64,000 nt of DNA. Source: Mesostigma viride. Its lineage: Eukaryota > Streptophyta > Mesostigmatophyceae > Mesostigmatales > Mesostigmataceae. The first letter of the stretch is position 1. Each line of letters opens with the position of its first letter. This document shows positions 1 through 9,229 of the stretch, piece after piece. The position numbers and the translations under genes are program-made. The stretch lies in assembly GCA_009746045.1 (NCBI GenBank), contig RPFO01001313.1, forward strand, positions 1-64,000, given 5' to 3'. The notes beneath the pieces were generated by a model. The model was not told the DNA's origin, ran no database searches, and worked only from the letters and a program-made list of their open reading frames with translations.

Positions 1-1632
1 ACCGGAGCCAGACGAAGACAAATGTGCGACTCGGAGGACATTACGACGACGAGACTCGCGCAAGCGACCCAATCGGAACGGGCTGTACAGTCTCGTGATG
101 AATGGGATCCTATTTTAACATCGGACTACGTTAGTCGACGATTCACTCTAAATGAACCTTTACCTACGGTCGAAAGTGGGAGCGACCCTAAGTACCACGT
201 CTTCGACTTAGCCTGGATACGTTGCTAGACCCTGGTGGCAGATGTCCTGACCGCGCGCAATGGACTACCTTTTGACCAAACGGCGGTAGGCCAAAACGTC
301 GATAGCTAACTTGAACGGGGATTTTCGTCCTCCATCGAAGACGGGACGACCGTGTCAGCATGCCAAAAACGGTTCAACTCATCATGACGGATGTGCGAGT
401 CCGCTGCCCTACAACGTTACGAATGGCGACGCGAGTGGAATCTGTAAGTTTTACCTATCAGGATACCACACGACCCAGGCGCGCCGGGGGAGGCTGTTGT
501 GGACGGAGAGGTAGGATTATCCATAACTTTTCCGACTTCTTTCTATGGTCTCGAGGATCTCGAATTCTAACGGCCTCCCTCTCCCGTGGAGTTGTTGGTC
601 TTTCGCACATTTCCGACGACAACGCCGCCTTCCACTAACTGGGAGATTCCTTTCACCATACACGCGTAATTACTCGCCACTGACGGATGGGCGAATGGGT
701 TCCGATGACCCGTTGAAGCCACATCTACTGGAGCACCAATCACAACCAGCCTAATTGGGAGGGCGTAGAGGGAACGACCTCAAACAGGGCATAAGATGAC
801 GACCCCCTTCGATACCAACGCAAATCACCCCCATCAGGGTGGTACATGAATTCACCCAGCTCACGCACCACCCGACCATCGGCGGAGTCTCCCTCTCGCA
901 AAACGGGGGACGCGGGGGGAAAGACCGCCCGTAATCACCGCGCCAGGTTTCGCGGCAGATAGTTAACAAGTATATCGAACTACAGATAGACGTCTACAAA
1001 CGACTCGACCCCTCACCTTCCTAGCACCACCAACAAAGGAGGAGGTGATTGGTATGCGTTTCAAAAATGAACCAACTGCACTCCGGCATCACGGACACCA
1101 AGTTTCCTACATCATATCTAAAGTCCTGTAAAAATCGCGATTCAACGGCGTTCTACGCGGACCCATGATGTGGGTGGGAAAGTCGTTGCTCCTCACCGGT
1201 TTTTTGTCAAAATTTTGTGGCGAACGGAAGTATTGCTCAAGGGCCTTGGATGGGACCTTGAAAGACTAACAACGTTATTCAAAATGCATCCGAGGGCGGA
1301 TGATTGTAGACTCAGATACAGGATATAACGCGCAAAGACTCGCCAAATCTGTCAGGGGGAACATGGAGGATATACGGGCCTGTTACGACTCTTCATTCCC
1401 TAGAATGCGTTCTCGCGACCACTCTGCTGACCGCGTTGCAAACAGAAAGCGACGAAATCATACTTGAAAGGGTTCCTCCTTGAAATAAATTCTATGATCG
1501 TAAAAACAGCCACTCCTTGCAACCTAGCAAATGTGTGAGTTTATTTCAGAGCGCTCATAGGAGGGCCCTTTCTTCTGTGTTTCAACTATATCTTGGGAGC
1601 AACGACGCCTTTATTCGTTCGCGGAAAACACT
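1..1632. other. left segment of the viral element, no gene assigned
   Basis: No open frame here is longer than about 92 codons and none matches a family I recognise. The best is a 68-codon ATG frame at 22-228 (+), followed by short overlapping frames at 311-514 and 360-638. Frame 1 on + reads protein-like in places (for example about 1270-1467) but carries about a dozen stops over 400 codons, only slightly fewer than chance. It may be decayed coding sequence of the element that continues to the right. Confidence 0.4.
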
Positions 1633-3112
1633 ATGTCTTTGACGAATAAATATCACCCGGCCACGACAGATGCCCATCAGAACTGGAGAAATGCGGCAAC
1701 GACGCATTGGGGTATGCTGGGTATCAATCTCCACCACAGTGACTATGCACTTGACCTGTTTGACAACCAAAAGTCAAAGGTTCGATACACGTTAAACTCA
1801 ACCTGGAGGCAACAAAACAGCTACTGGGTGGCATTTCGAAGAAAATCGGATGGAAGTGAGCGTTATATATCAAAAACAACTCCTCAAAAACTGAGTGAAA
1901 TGACAAAATCTCAAACTCGTCCGGTATATTTACAACCACTCCTACAGACATTATTGACCCGTACATTCCGATGCCCTCCGACCATTTTCTACTTGAGCGG
2001 AGAGTACCACGGCGCGCATGTCTGGCCAATCAAGATAACCTCAGACATAGAGTTCGACTCCTAAAAACCAACAATCCTTCCGGAGCGTACACGGCCGTGG
2101 AGACGTGTTGGAGCTGCGTCACAGGTCCACCTCGTCGAGGAATTGTAGCATTTTTGGCAAATATAGCGTCACAAAACCCGTACCGGGTGTGGCGGATACT
2201 TGGTTTAAGGAGCTAACACTCACGAATGAGAGTGTCATCCGCACGGTTGTTAAGTGTCCCGATGTTCAATACGGCGTGCAAATGAACCAATATACTGCCA
2301 AAATATATGGGATTCTACCAGCTCGTCAGTCGGTGAGGAAGTTTTATGTAAGACTTGGATTTTCAAACACCAAGTTGAGCAATGATCCGTTGCTTATCAG
2401 CGTAGTCGTTGGAGAAGCGTGGACTGGCGGTTTTTCTACAACACAATTCAAAATCCTCGTCGTACGTTGACATAACCTGTGATCATATTTCACTGGTTGA
2501 TCCTCCAGTTACTGGTATGATCCATTTGGCGACCGTGACGTTCCAGGTATTAGATCCAACAGTATCTGGCCCGAGCCCGCTTTTATTTGCTTCTAGCCTA
2601 AGCTACTATTATGGTTCAAGCCTGTCGTCAATTGGCGGCAATCACGGGATGGACGTGGCCCTGTATGAAGATGTCCGAGAAACTAGGCGTATATCGCACA
2701 CGATTTGGAAGCAGATTCTGGTCGGTTGAGGCAGCCCATATACGACTACCCGCTTCCGCAATTTTGGCACGGCGCCCCGTGGCCGTGATGTCTTTCCACG
2801 ACCCGGCCACAATCGGAACTAACTCTTCCGACCGCGTTGACCAATATCCTTGTCAGGTTAACATTTGATAACAACCCACCAACGATTCTCGACATATCAA
2901 ACCCATATCGCTTAACGGCTAGCGGCCTGTCCGTCTGGCCGGTAAACGTTATAATTGGCAGCAACTGGAATGTTGTTTCAGGATACGAGGAGGATGACGG
3001 GGTGTTTGAAATCGCATTGCGGATTCCTCGCATCACCACTGACACGTCAACAAACATAGCTGTCTACGGCGTTTTGCAAGTCGCGCGCTGGAAAAATGGC
3101 CGTGTCGACTAA
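1633..3112 (+). pseudogene. broken beta-rich virion-type protein gene (several frameshifts)
   Basis: Protein-like sequence continues over about 490 codons but passes between frames: ATG at 1633 in frame 1, frame 3 around 1900-2090, frame 2 at 2105-2470, frame 3 at 2409-2729, and frame 2 from 2837 to the TAA at 3110-3112. The later parts are rich in alternating hydrophobic and Thr/Ser residues, as in a beta-sandwich, with no membrane segment. It lies directly before the zinc-finger and capsid genes on the same strand, so a structural or attachment role is plausible but inferred. I do not recognise the family. The frame changes mean either real decay or sequence errors; an intact product cannot be made from this DNA as written. 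Confidence 0.45.
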
Positions 3113-3131
3113 CAAGACCCTCACTTGGACG

Positions 3132-3154
3132 TTATAAAAATCTATGATTATATG
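3132..3154 (+). promoter_or_regulatory. AT-rich promoter-like motif before the zinc-finger gene
   Basis: TTATAAAAATCTATGATTAT begins 28 bases before the ATG at 3160, in the only gap between two tightly packed genes. It resembles AT-rich stretches before 5129, 6462, 6658 and 8379. A late-promoter role is inferred from this recurrence. Confidence 0.4.
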
Positions 3155-3159
3155 CAGAA

Positions 3160-3663
3160 ATGGCAAGGCGTCAGAAATCAGCACGGCGCCGTCCTTCAAG
3201 TAAAAGGGGAAAACCGAAGCGTAAGGTCGCACCCCAGTCGCAGGTGACCGCTTCATCGACCAACACCATTGTCATCCACAGCGCGCCGGTCCGAAGAGCG
3301 GTGAACAAAGGGAAGGTCGCAGAGGCGCGAGGGTTCAAGGATGCCCTTCTCATGGCGTCAGTGATGGCGAACTCTAGACCGGTCGCGTACCCCCCGTTGT
3401 CCGCGTATGCCCAACCGGCCCCTGTCGCGCCGGCTCCCGAACCTGTTGTCGTCGATGAAGCAGTGGCGGCACCCCCGGAGCCTGCGGGTGTACCTGTCGG
3501 GAAACGAGTCCAGGTGGGAGGCGCGAGGTGGAAATGCCCACAACCCGGGTGTAAGAGCACGTTCGCAAACGAAAAAAACCTCCTGCTGCATCTCAGGAGG
3601 GTCCACAACACGGTCGTGGGAATTCCAAAAGAAGGCGCTGAAAAAAATCTCACAGAAGAGTAA
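3160..3663 (+). CDS. basic protein with C-terminal C2H2 zinc finger
   Basis: This 167-residue protein has a strongly basic N-terminus (Lys/Arg-rich for about 30 residues), a Pro/Ala/Val-rich linker at about 85-115, and one C2H2 finger at about 128-151 with spacing C-x4-C-x12-H-x4-H (starting CPQPGCKSTF). The shape suggests a DNA-binding virion or regulatory protein, for example genome condensation or late-gene control; this is inference. The ATG follows an AT-rich motif, and the stop at 3661-3663 is two bases before the next ATG, so the two genes are probably expressed together. Single C2H2 fingers are common in large eukaryotic DNA viruses and their satellites. The frame is intact. Confidence 0.7.
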   Translation: MARRQKSARRRPSSKRGKPKRKVAPQSQVTASSTNTIVIHSAPVRRAVNKGKVAEARGFKDALLMASVMANSRPVAYPPLSAYAQPAPVAPAPEPVVVDEAVAAPPEPAGVPVGKRVQVGGARWKCPQPGCKSTFANEKNLLLHLRRVHNTVVGIPKEGAEKNLTEE

Positions 3664-3665
3664 AC

Positions 3666-4010
3666 ATGAGCAGCCCGCTGTTCACTGACGCCGAGATGCT
3701 CGAGATCTCTCAATGGATGACCCTCCATCCAAATGTCCCACGAGAGTTCATTGAGGCAGCCATGCTCTACTGTAAGAAGAAGCCACTCACAGGGAAGACA
3801 AGGCGCGCCATGAAAAGGGCATCGGCGAAAATTGAGGAAGGCGTCGTCAAGGTTTTTGGGACAAACGAAATTACTTCTGAGCTATTGTCAGAAGAAGTGG
3901 CCGATGAAGGAGTTCATCCAGGAAACGCTGACACTCACTCTTCGCACGGAGAACCGAACTCGCGGGACGCTAGTGGATCCGGTATGGGACATCCCGGCGG
4001 GGCTCCTTGA
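3666..4010 (+). CDS. short helical protein overlapping the penton-like gene
   Basis: An ATG two bases after the zinc-finger stop opens a 114-codon frame. The first 75 residues look helical and basic (LTGKTRRAMKRASAKIEEG near 39-57). The last 35 lie over the start of the next gene in another frame and look unconstrained (His/Ser/Gly-rich). Either the genes overlap by about 107 bp or the real protein ends earlier and a single-base change has extended this frame. No family recognised. Its place between a DNA-binding protein and capsid genes suggests a virion or assembly protein. Confidence 0.5.
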   Translation: MSSPLFTDAEMLEISQWMTLHPNVPREFIEAAMLYCKKKPLTGKTRRAMKRASAKIEEGVVKVFGTNEITSELLSEEVADEGVHPGNADTHSSHGEPNSRDASGSGMGHPGGAP

Positions 4011-4767
4011 CGATTATCACGACGTCGGGCTTACCCTCATGACCATCCCGTTTGAACAGACTCACATCAGCGAAGGAAACCGATACTTCACTGTCCGTTT
4101 GTCTGGCAGCGAGTCCCCTACGAAGGTGACCTTGCCGCTCGGCTCGTACACGACTATCGAAAACCGAAAAAACATAGAGGAAGCTTTGAAGGCGGTAGAT
4201 CCTGGGTTCTCGGTCACGTACAACAGGGCGACTAGTCTTTTTACCGTGACAAATGCCACCGAGTTCTCTGTCGCGGTGGATGAGCCCACGGGCCGGGTGT
4301 TGGGGCTCATGGAAGGATCATATCCTTTCACAGGTGTCCTCGCTAGCAACCGGCCAGCAACGAATGGGAGACTGAGAATGGTGTATGTATACAGCGACAT
4401 CGTTCGAGGAAACGTGATATCATCGTCGACAGGCACGGGATATGGAGGCCTTTTGGCCGTCTGTCCCAACATGTCGCAGTTCTTAGAACCCATTGTTTGG
4501 CAGGCAGCGACCCCTTTGTGGCAGCATCTCAAGGACTCTCCCAGCAACATCACGATCCGACTGCTCGACGAGGACGACGCTCCTATAACTGTCTACTCGG
4601 ATTGGGCTCTTCAGCTCTCCTTCCGCATAAGCCCTCAGAAGGCGATGGGAATAGAGGCGAGGAAGATCGGGAGCGTTTTGAAGTATATGGCCCTTGACAG
4701 GACCGTCCAGCCACAAACCAGATTTATTTCTCAGCCATCTAGTACTATCGAGGACGATGAAAGTTAA
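3904..4767 (+). CDS. penton/minor-capsid-like protein
   Basis: The 287-residue product starts at ATG 3904 (MKEFIQETLTLTL); the frame is open upstream to 3832, but that part overlaps the previous gene and reads poorly. Visible features are beta-rich segments throughout, a strand pair around LRMVYVYSDIVRGNVI (about residues 158-173), and a C-terminal pattern with an acidic turn (LLDEDDAP) followed by a strand WALQLSFRI. This layout, an N-terminal sandwich, a central YVYSD strand and a C-terminal acidic hairpin then L-x-F-R, is what I associate with penton or minor capsid proteins of polinton-like viruses and virophages, where the protein forms the pentameric vertices. The gene lies beside the capsid-like gene and overlaps the next start by 11 bases. 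The frame is intact. Confidence 0.6.
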   Translation: MKEFIQETLTLTLRTENRTRGTLVDPVWDIPAGLLDDYHDVGLTLMTIPFEQTHISEGNRYFTVRLSGSESPTKVTLPLGSYTTIENRKNIEEALKAVDPGFSVTYNRATSLFTVTNATEFSVAVDEPTGRVLGLMEGSYPFTGVLASNRPATNGRLRMVYVYSDIVRGNVISSSTGTGYGGLLAVCPNMSQFLEPIVWQAATPLWQHLKDSPSNITIRLLDEDDAPITVYSDWALQLSFRISPQKAMGIEARKIGSVLKYMALDRTVQPQTRFISQPSSTIEDDES

Positions 4768-5113
4768 TTTTGGAGCAATCGGAAACGTGGCTAGACGCGT
4801 GGGAGAGTTTGCCGGCAACGCTATCAAGAGGGTCGGCGACGGGGCGGCCATCGTGTCAGCTGTCAAGAAAGCCGGGCACGTCGCTGGCGAAGTCATCTCA
4901 AAAATTGGCGACGGGGCGCGGGCTGCCAAACAGGCGGCGGGCATTGTCGATTCCGCGCTCGGACACATCCCATCCAACATGATCGCGAAGAGTACGCTGC
5001 TCGGGAAAGCGTACTCGGTCGCAAACACTGGTCTGAGCGCCTTGTCCAACCTCGAAAGACGGGTTGATGGAGCGAAGGTAAAAAATCCCATACTCGGCCA
5101 GCTTCTTCAGTAA
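4757..5113 (+). CDS. small Ala/Gly-rich amphipathic protein
   Basis: ATG 4757 lies inside the last codons of the penton-like gene (11-base overlap), suggesting coupled expression. The 118-residue product is very rich in Ala, Gly and Lys, with two GDGA-containing helical repeats (around residues 19-29 and 47-57) and no long hydrophobic membrane segment. Small Ala-rich helical proteins beside capsid genes occur in adenovirus-like and polinton-like viruses as internal core or membrane-active proteins; similarity here is of kind only, not of clear sequence. An internal virion component is the likeliest role. Confidence 0.5.
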   Translation: MKVNFGAIGNVARRVGEFAGNAIKRVGDGAAIVSAVKKAGHVAGEVISKIGDGARAAKQAAGIVDSALGHIPSNMIAKSTLLGKAYSVANTGLSALSNLERRVDGAKVKNPILGQLLQ

Positions 5114-5123
5114 AAATATCTCA
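5111..5123 (+). promoter_or_regulatory. AT-rich motif at the capsid-gene start
   Basis: TAAAAATATCTCA begins with the stop codon of the previous gene and lies 18 bases before the capsid ATG at 5129. The same kind of element (A-rich run then ATCTC or ATATA) is found at 6431, 6623 and 8345. It is a candidate late promoter. Confidence 0.4.
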
Positions 5124-5128
5124 TTCGA

Positions 5129-6433
5129 ATGTATACACAATCTATGGCTTCGGACAATTCCTGGTACTCGCGCGCTATCCCCAAGTCCATGCAATACCTC
5201 GTGAAGGCGCTGGGTCAGCACACGACTCAACGAGTCCATCTCAGCACCCTCTCAGCAAGCGACGGCATCAAACAAGGGTCTGTGGTCGCGGTCGCCTCCC
5301 CACGTCCGGGTTCGTGGACTTGCACTCCTTCGCAATGTTTTTCACGGGGACCCCCACGACCACGGCGGGGTTCGCAAAGTTCCCCGCGTACACGTCCTCC
5401 ATCATCAGGCGCCTCGAGGTACTGGCAGGAGGTCAGACCGTCGACAGCATCAACGACTACTCCCAGCTGTTCCATACGCTGCTCTCGGTGCACGGCGGTG
5501 TCGAGTACAATCTCGCGCAGGCTCCCGCTGGTTGGTCGAAGAATAACAACATCGTCACCGCTGACGTGGCTGGCACTCTCACAAACAACGTGAAGGCAAA
5601 CACCGCAGTGGACGGCGTCATTGACCACTTTTTGGGATTCCTGAGCGGCGAGCCTCGGATCGTGGATCTGAGTCTCTTCCCCCCATCGAGATCCGAATCA
5701 CACTCATGGACGGAGGGGTGATGCTCCTAGCGTCGCAGCAGCTGCTGCTGGCGATGGCATCGTGGCCGTTCCAGCAGCGACAGGTGTTGGTTTCGAACTG
5801 AGCAACATCCACTTTAGCATCGACACGTACAGGTTCCAAGAAGATATCGTGGGCCAGATTTTCTCGTCCAGGCTTGCCGAGGGTGGAACTCTCTCCTTCA
5901 AGTGGCGGACGTGGCAGTCCACCAAACAGTCGCTCGGGACTCGCACTCCCTATGCCATCAAGGCGTCGCTGTCTTCCGCGTCCGCCAGCAAACTCCTGGC
6001 GATTCAGGTTGCTGCCGGCGCGGACGTGACCAACGCATCTGGCAATACGATGTTCAATCACATCGCGGATGGTATGACTTCCTACCAATACGACATCAAC
6101 GGATCCAACCTGGCGCCTGGATACCGTACGAACGCAACGGAGGCGTGGATCAATCTGTTGTCCGCGTTCGGTGACCAAGGGAATGTTTTGTCCTGTGTCC
6201 GTGAGGGCATGACTCCTACCACGTGGCTAAACAACAACTTCACGATGGCGTGTCACCTTAATATGCCGTGTGCCGGTCCAGAGTACATGAGCGGCCTTGA
6301 CCTTCGTGGCACGGCATCGGTGGTCACGCTGCGAGTCGAGAAGGGAGCAACGGACTGCATTTCCTACATCTTCACGGAATGCGAATCAAAGATGGACATC
6401 GCTGCAGGCAGGCAGGCAGCCGTGTACCTCTAA
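5129..6433 (+). pseudogene. major-capsid-like protein gene, split over three frames
   Basis: The gene encodes about 435 residues of a double-jelly-roll-type major capsid protein by pattern. Recognisable parts are an N-terminal region reading AIPKSMQYLVKALGQHT, then a strand-rich core with RRLEVLAGGQTVDSINDY (about residues 92-109), a SGEPRIVDLSLFPP segment, and a long C-terminal part (5762-6433) with INGSNLAPGYR. The frame moves from 2 to 1 at the C run 5298-5301, from 1 to 3 at the C run 5679-5684, and from 3 to 2 at the G run 5715-5718. Each change looks like one lost base in a C or G run. Two ATGs (5129, 5144) could start it. The length is at the short end for polinton-like virus capsid proteins. 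Assignment rests on motif memory and on the penton-like neighbour. As written, no full-length protein is possible without frameshifting. Confidence 0.6.
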
Positions 6434-6446
6434 AAAATATATACGT
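6431..6446 (+). promoter_or_regulatory. AT-rich motif after the capsid gene
   Basis: TAAAAAATATATACG starts with the capsid stop codon and lies 16-31 bases before the next ATG (6462). It belongs to the same family of motifs as 5111-5123. Confidence 0.35.
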
Positions 6447-6461
6447 GTGTAATGACAAACG

Positions 6462-6631
6462 ATGGACTACTTTCGAGACCCTAGCATCACAGCTAATCCG
6501 TTTAACAGGTTGAAGTTGATTTTGACATTCCTGAAATGGCAGATTCTGGTCTGTCCATGACAATGCCAGCTAGACGAGCATTGCCCCTTCTCCCCACCTT
6601 CAAGTATCCGCTACCAAACTCTAAAAAATAA
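6462..6631 (+). pseudogene. small protein of about 55 residues, one frameshift
   Basis: ATG 6462 opens MDYFRDPSITANPF, and the continuation from about 6509 is in frame 2 (EVDFDIPEMADSG...) to the TAA at 6629-6631. One base missing at the GG pair 6508-6509 would explain the change, as in the capsid gene. Alternatively the first frame alone gives about 32 residues. No family recognised. It is flanked by AT-rich motifs on both sides, which supports its being a separate gene. Confidence 0.4.
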
Positions 6632-6650
6632 TGTGACGATGATATTATAT
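6621..6650 (+). promoter_or_regulatory. AT-rich motif before the fibre-like gene
   Basis: CTAAAAAATAATGTGACGAT and the following ATATTATATTA cover the stop of the previous gene and end 8 bases before ATG 6658. This is the same type of border motif as at 5111 and 8345. Confidence 0.35.
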
Positions 6651-6657
6651 TAGCTCC

Positions 6658-8346
6658 ATGTCGTTTGATTATGGTATTTGTCCTGCTTTGATTCGCAAGA
6701 AGCGCAAACCGGCAAGGACAGCGCCGTCAATCACGTTAACAACTACACACGGACTGTATCCTAGCGCGGTACCAATTACAGACAGCAACATTCAGCGAAA
6801 CAGTCACCGGGTTCACCTTGGGTGATATCGTTGTCATAAATGGTACTGCATCTGGTTTAACGGGTAGCGGCGCCTCTTACACATTCTCTGTGACTCCAGC
6901 TGTAGCTTATTCACTGACAACAGTCACTGTTGGAGGGAACGCAGCAAGCAGCGTGCTAGGAACCGGCAACACCGCAGCAACTCCGTTAGTCTTCACGTAT
7001 TCGCCACCTCCAACGGTAACCCTCGCGACGACCGCGGGCTTGACGCCATCCTCATCACCCGTGGACGTGACAGCCACGTTCAGCAGGTCGGTGACGGGGT
7101 TCGCGTTGGGCGACATCACCGTGACCAACGGGACCGCCGCCAACCTGACCGGAAGTGGGGCGTCGTACGCCTTCCAAGTGACGCCAACCATCGCCAATTC
7201 TTCAACGAACGTCAGCGTGGGCGCGGGCACTGTTGTGGACGCATCGACAGGGAACGCCAACGCGGCATCTAACACACTGTCGTTCACGTACTCGGCAAAT
7301 CCGTCGGTGACTCTTGCGTCCGGAACTCCGACGGGTGCTGTTTATCCGATCACGGCCACTTTTAGCACATCGGTCACTGGGTTCACGTTGGGCGACATCG
7401 CCGTGACCAACGGAACCGTGTCCAACTTGCTGGGAAGCGGTGCCACGTACACATTCGATGTGACCACTACCATGTCGGACTTCACGACGACGGTAAGCGT
7501 GGGCGCGGGCGCCGTGACGGGCGCAACGTCAGGGCTTGGAAATGCATCATCCAACACGCTGTCATTCACGTACTATTACAACCCGGCAACAGACCCAGCG
7601 TTGTTTGCGTGGTACGACCCGTCAGACAGCGCCACGGTGTTCAGCGACGCGTCGGGCACAACCCAGCAAAACACGGCAGGAGGGAACGTGATGCGCGTGA
7701 AAGACAAGGGACCGAATGGGTACCACGTGACACAGGCCACTTCCACCAAGTGTCCTACGCTGGATGCGGCGGAGCTTAACTCGAAACGGTCCCTCCGCTT
7801 TATCAACTCGCGGTCTGGCTTGTTAGCGTCCGTGAGCAATTTCTGGAGCGCGATTGGGGTCAGTGCGAGCATCCTCCTAGTCGCCAAACAGCTAACGACT
7901 GCAACGTATCCAGAAATAGGGGGTTATACGGGTATTAGAGGTTATATGCTTGGATCGACGGATGGCAATGGTTATCTCATGTCTTATCAGTCAGAGTACA
8001 GACCGTTCTCCTATTCGCTCCCGGTAGTGTATACGAAACCGTGAGCACCAGGGCTCAGTTCTTTGACAACAAGGCACACGTCATGGCGATTTCATGCAAC
8101 AGCAGTACAAACGCACTTTTCACCCGCTTCGACGGAAGAGCTGGTTATAACAGAATCGGATCGGACCCTACAACTGGTTCAGGAAATCTCGCTATTGGAG
8201 GAGACTCATCCAACGCGAGTCGTGCCTTTGACGGGTGGATCGGCGAGATCCTTATCTACAACACAGCCAAGACGTCAGCGGAACTTGAACGGATCCGCGG
8301 GTATCTTGTTGCCAAGTGGGGCACTCCCGCCGCCATCCCAGCGTAG
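6658..8346 (+). pseudogene. fibre-like surface protein: three Ig-like repeats plus lectin-like C-terminal domain, two frameshifts
   Basis: From ATG 6658 about 40 residues precede a frame change near 6775-6785. Frame 2 then runs 6787-8044 and frame 1 continues to 8346 after a change near 8025-8035, giving about 560 residues in all. The middle holds three repeats of about 85-90 residues built on VTGFTLGDI-x-VTNGT, then GSGASYTF and T-x-VSVGAG, the pattern of Ig-like domains common in bacterial adhesins. The C-terminal 260 residues (from ALFAWYDPSDSATVF to GWIGEILIYN) match the layout of LamG/concanavalin-like domains, in which G(W/Y)IGE-x-LIYN and a C-terminal helix are typical. Both domain types bind surfaces or sugars, so a host-attachment spike is the likely role. 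Unlike its neighbours, the Ig part looks bacterial in origin. The frame breaks prevent a full product. Confidence 0.6.
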
Positions 8347-8358
8347 AAATATTATCTC
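8344..8358 (+). promoter_or_regulatory. AT-rich motif before the 8379 gene
   Basis: TAGAAATATTATCTC starts at the stop of the fibre-like gene and lies 21-35 bases before ATG 8379. It matches the recurring A-run plus ATCTC pattern. Confidence 0.35.
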
Positions 8359-8378
8359 TTCCAATTTGTAATAAAGCA

Positions 8379-9080
8379 ATGGAATACCCAACTTATTATC
8401 AAATAGTGCTAGATTCCAAGGCCTCTGAAAACGTGATTGACTCCACCACCGGGTTACGTCAATTTAGAATCAAACCAGACCCGAGGGCGCCCATCATTGA
8501 CAGTACATGGCGCGGTGGTGTGCATTATGCCTACGTTGACGCAGTGCCTGTTGATGAGGACCGTGCTATTGTCGGGCTTGTTTCCCCGAGTTTCTCCGGT
8601 GGTGAGCATAACCAACAGGATTGCATTGTTTTATGCAACGAGACTGTCATGGGTGGAACAGACGGGGACATCCTTTCTTACGCCATGATCAACGAACACG
8701 CATTTTTTAACCTAAAGAACCCACACCTGTTCAGAAACGGAGGACATATTACGGTAGGAGCGTCGTACATTGACAGACTTGACGGAAACGAGACTCAATT
8801 CCCACCGTGCAGACGGGTGGTTTTGTATGCATCCTACGTTTTGAAAAGATTCGCGGGTTCAACAAGTGCAATTGTCATGGCAAGTAATTTCTGCGCATCA
8901 TATATGGGTGGTTGCTTCGGAAAATTCACTCTCGTGGACACTCTAGAATCTTCGTTCAGGCGCTTGACAAGTGACCCAGTTGATTACTCGCACGCTTACG
9001 AGTCTTTTTACCTAAATTCACGTCCCAGAACTCGCCACGTGGTAGAGGCCACCTTAGACTTGCATCGCTCCGAAATTTAG
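8379..9080 (+). CDS. unassigned virion-region protein, 233 residues
   Basis: The start is ATG 8379 (MEYPTYYQIVLDSK); the frame is open upstream to 8316 only through the motif region. The protein is intact, mixed in composition, rich in Tyr/Phe/Arg, with no signal peptide or membrane helix. Several strand-like stretches (AIVGLVSPSF, CRRVVLYASYVLKRF) suggest a beta fold. Intergenic spacing and a shared border motif place it in the same late block as capsid and fibre genes. A minor structural protein is plausible. I do not recognise it. Confidence 0.55.
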   Translation: MEYPTYYQIVLDSKASENVIDSTTGLRQFRIKPDPRAPIIDSTWRGGVHYAYVDAVPVDEDRAIVGLVSPSFSGGEHNQQDCIVLCNETVMGGTDGDILSYAMINEHAFFNLKNPHLFRNGGHITVGASYIDRLDGNETQFPPCRRVVLYASYVLKRFAGSTSAIVMASNFCASYMGGCFGKFTLVDTLESSFRRLTSDPVDYSHAYESFYLNSRPRTRHVVEATLDLHRSEI

Positions 9081-9229
9081 CCAAGTTCGACACTTGTACA
9101 AGTCCAGCCACCTTCGCGTCCTGTCCAGGCCGTGCCAGCAGACGTAACGGACCTTGGCACATTGTGCACAAATAGGCAAAATCACGTGCAAGTCACGCAT
9201 CTCACGTTGCAAGCTCTCTGCCGGTAGCC

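Noticed and set aside
1-1632. Long gene in frame 1 with reassigned stop codons
   Set aside because: All three stop codons occur at near-random density, and the neighbouring intact genes use standard stops.
5129-6433. Programmed ribosomal frameshifting of the capsid gene
   Set aside because: Three shifts would be needed in one gene and only one site (5679-5685) has a slippery heptamer.
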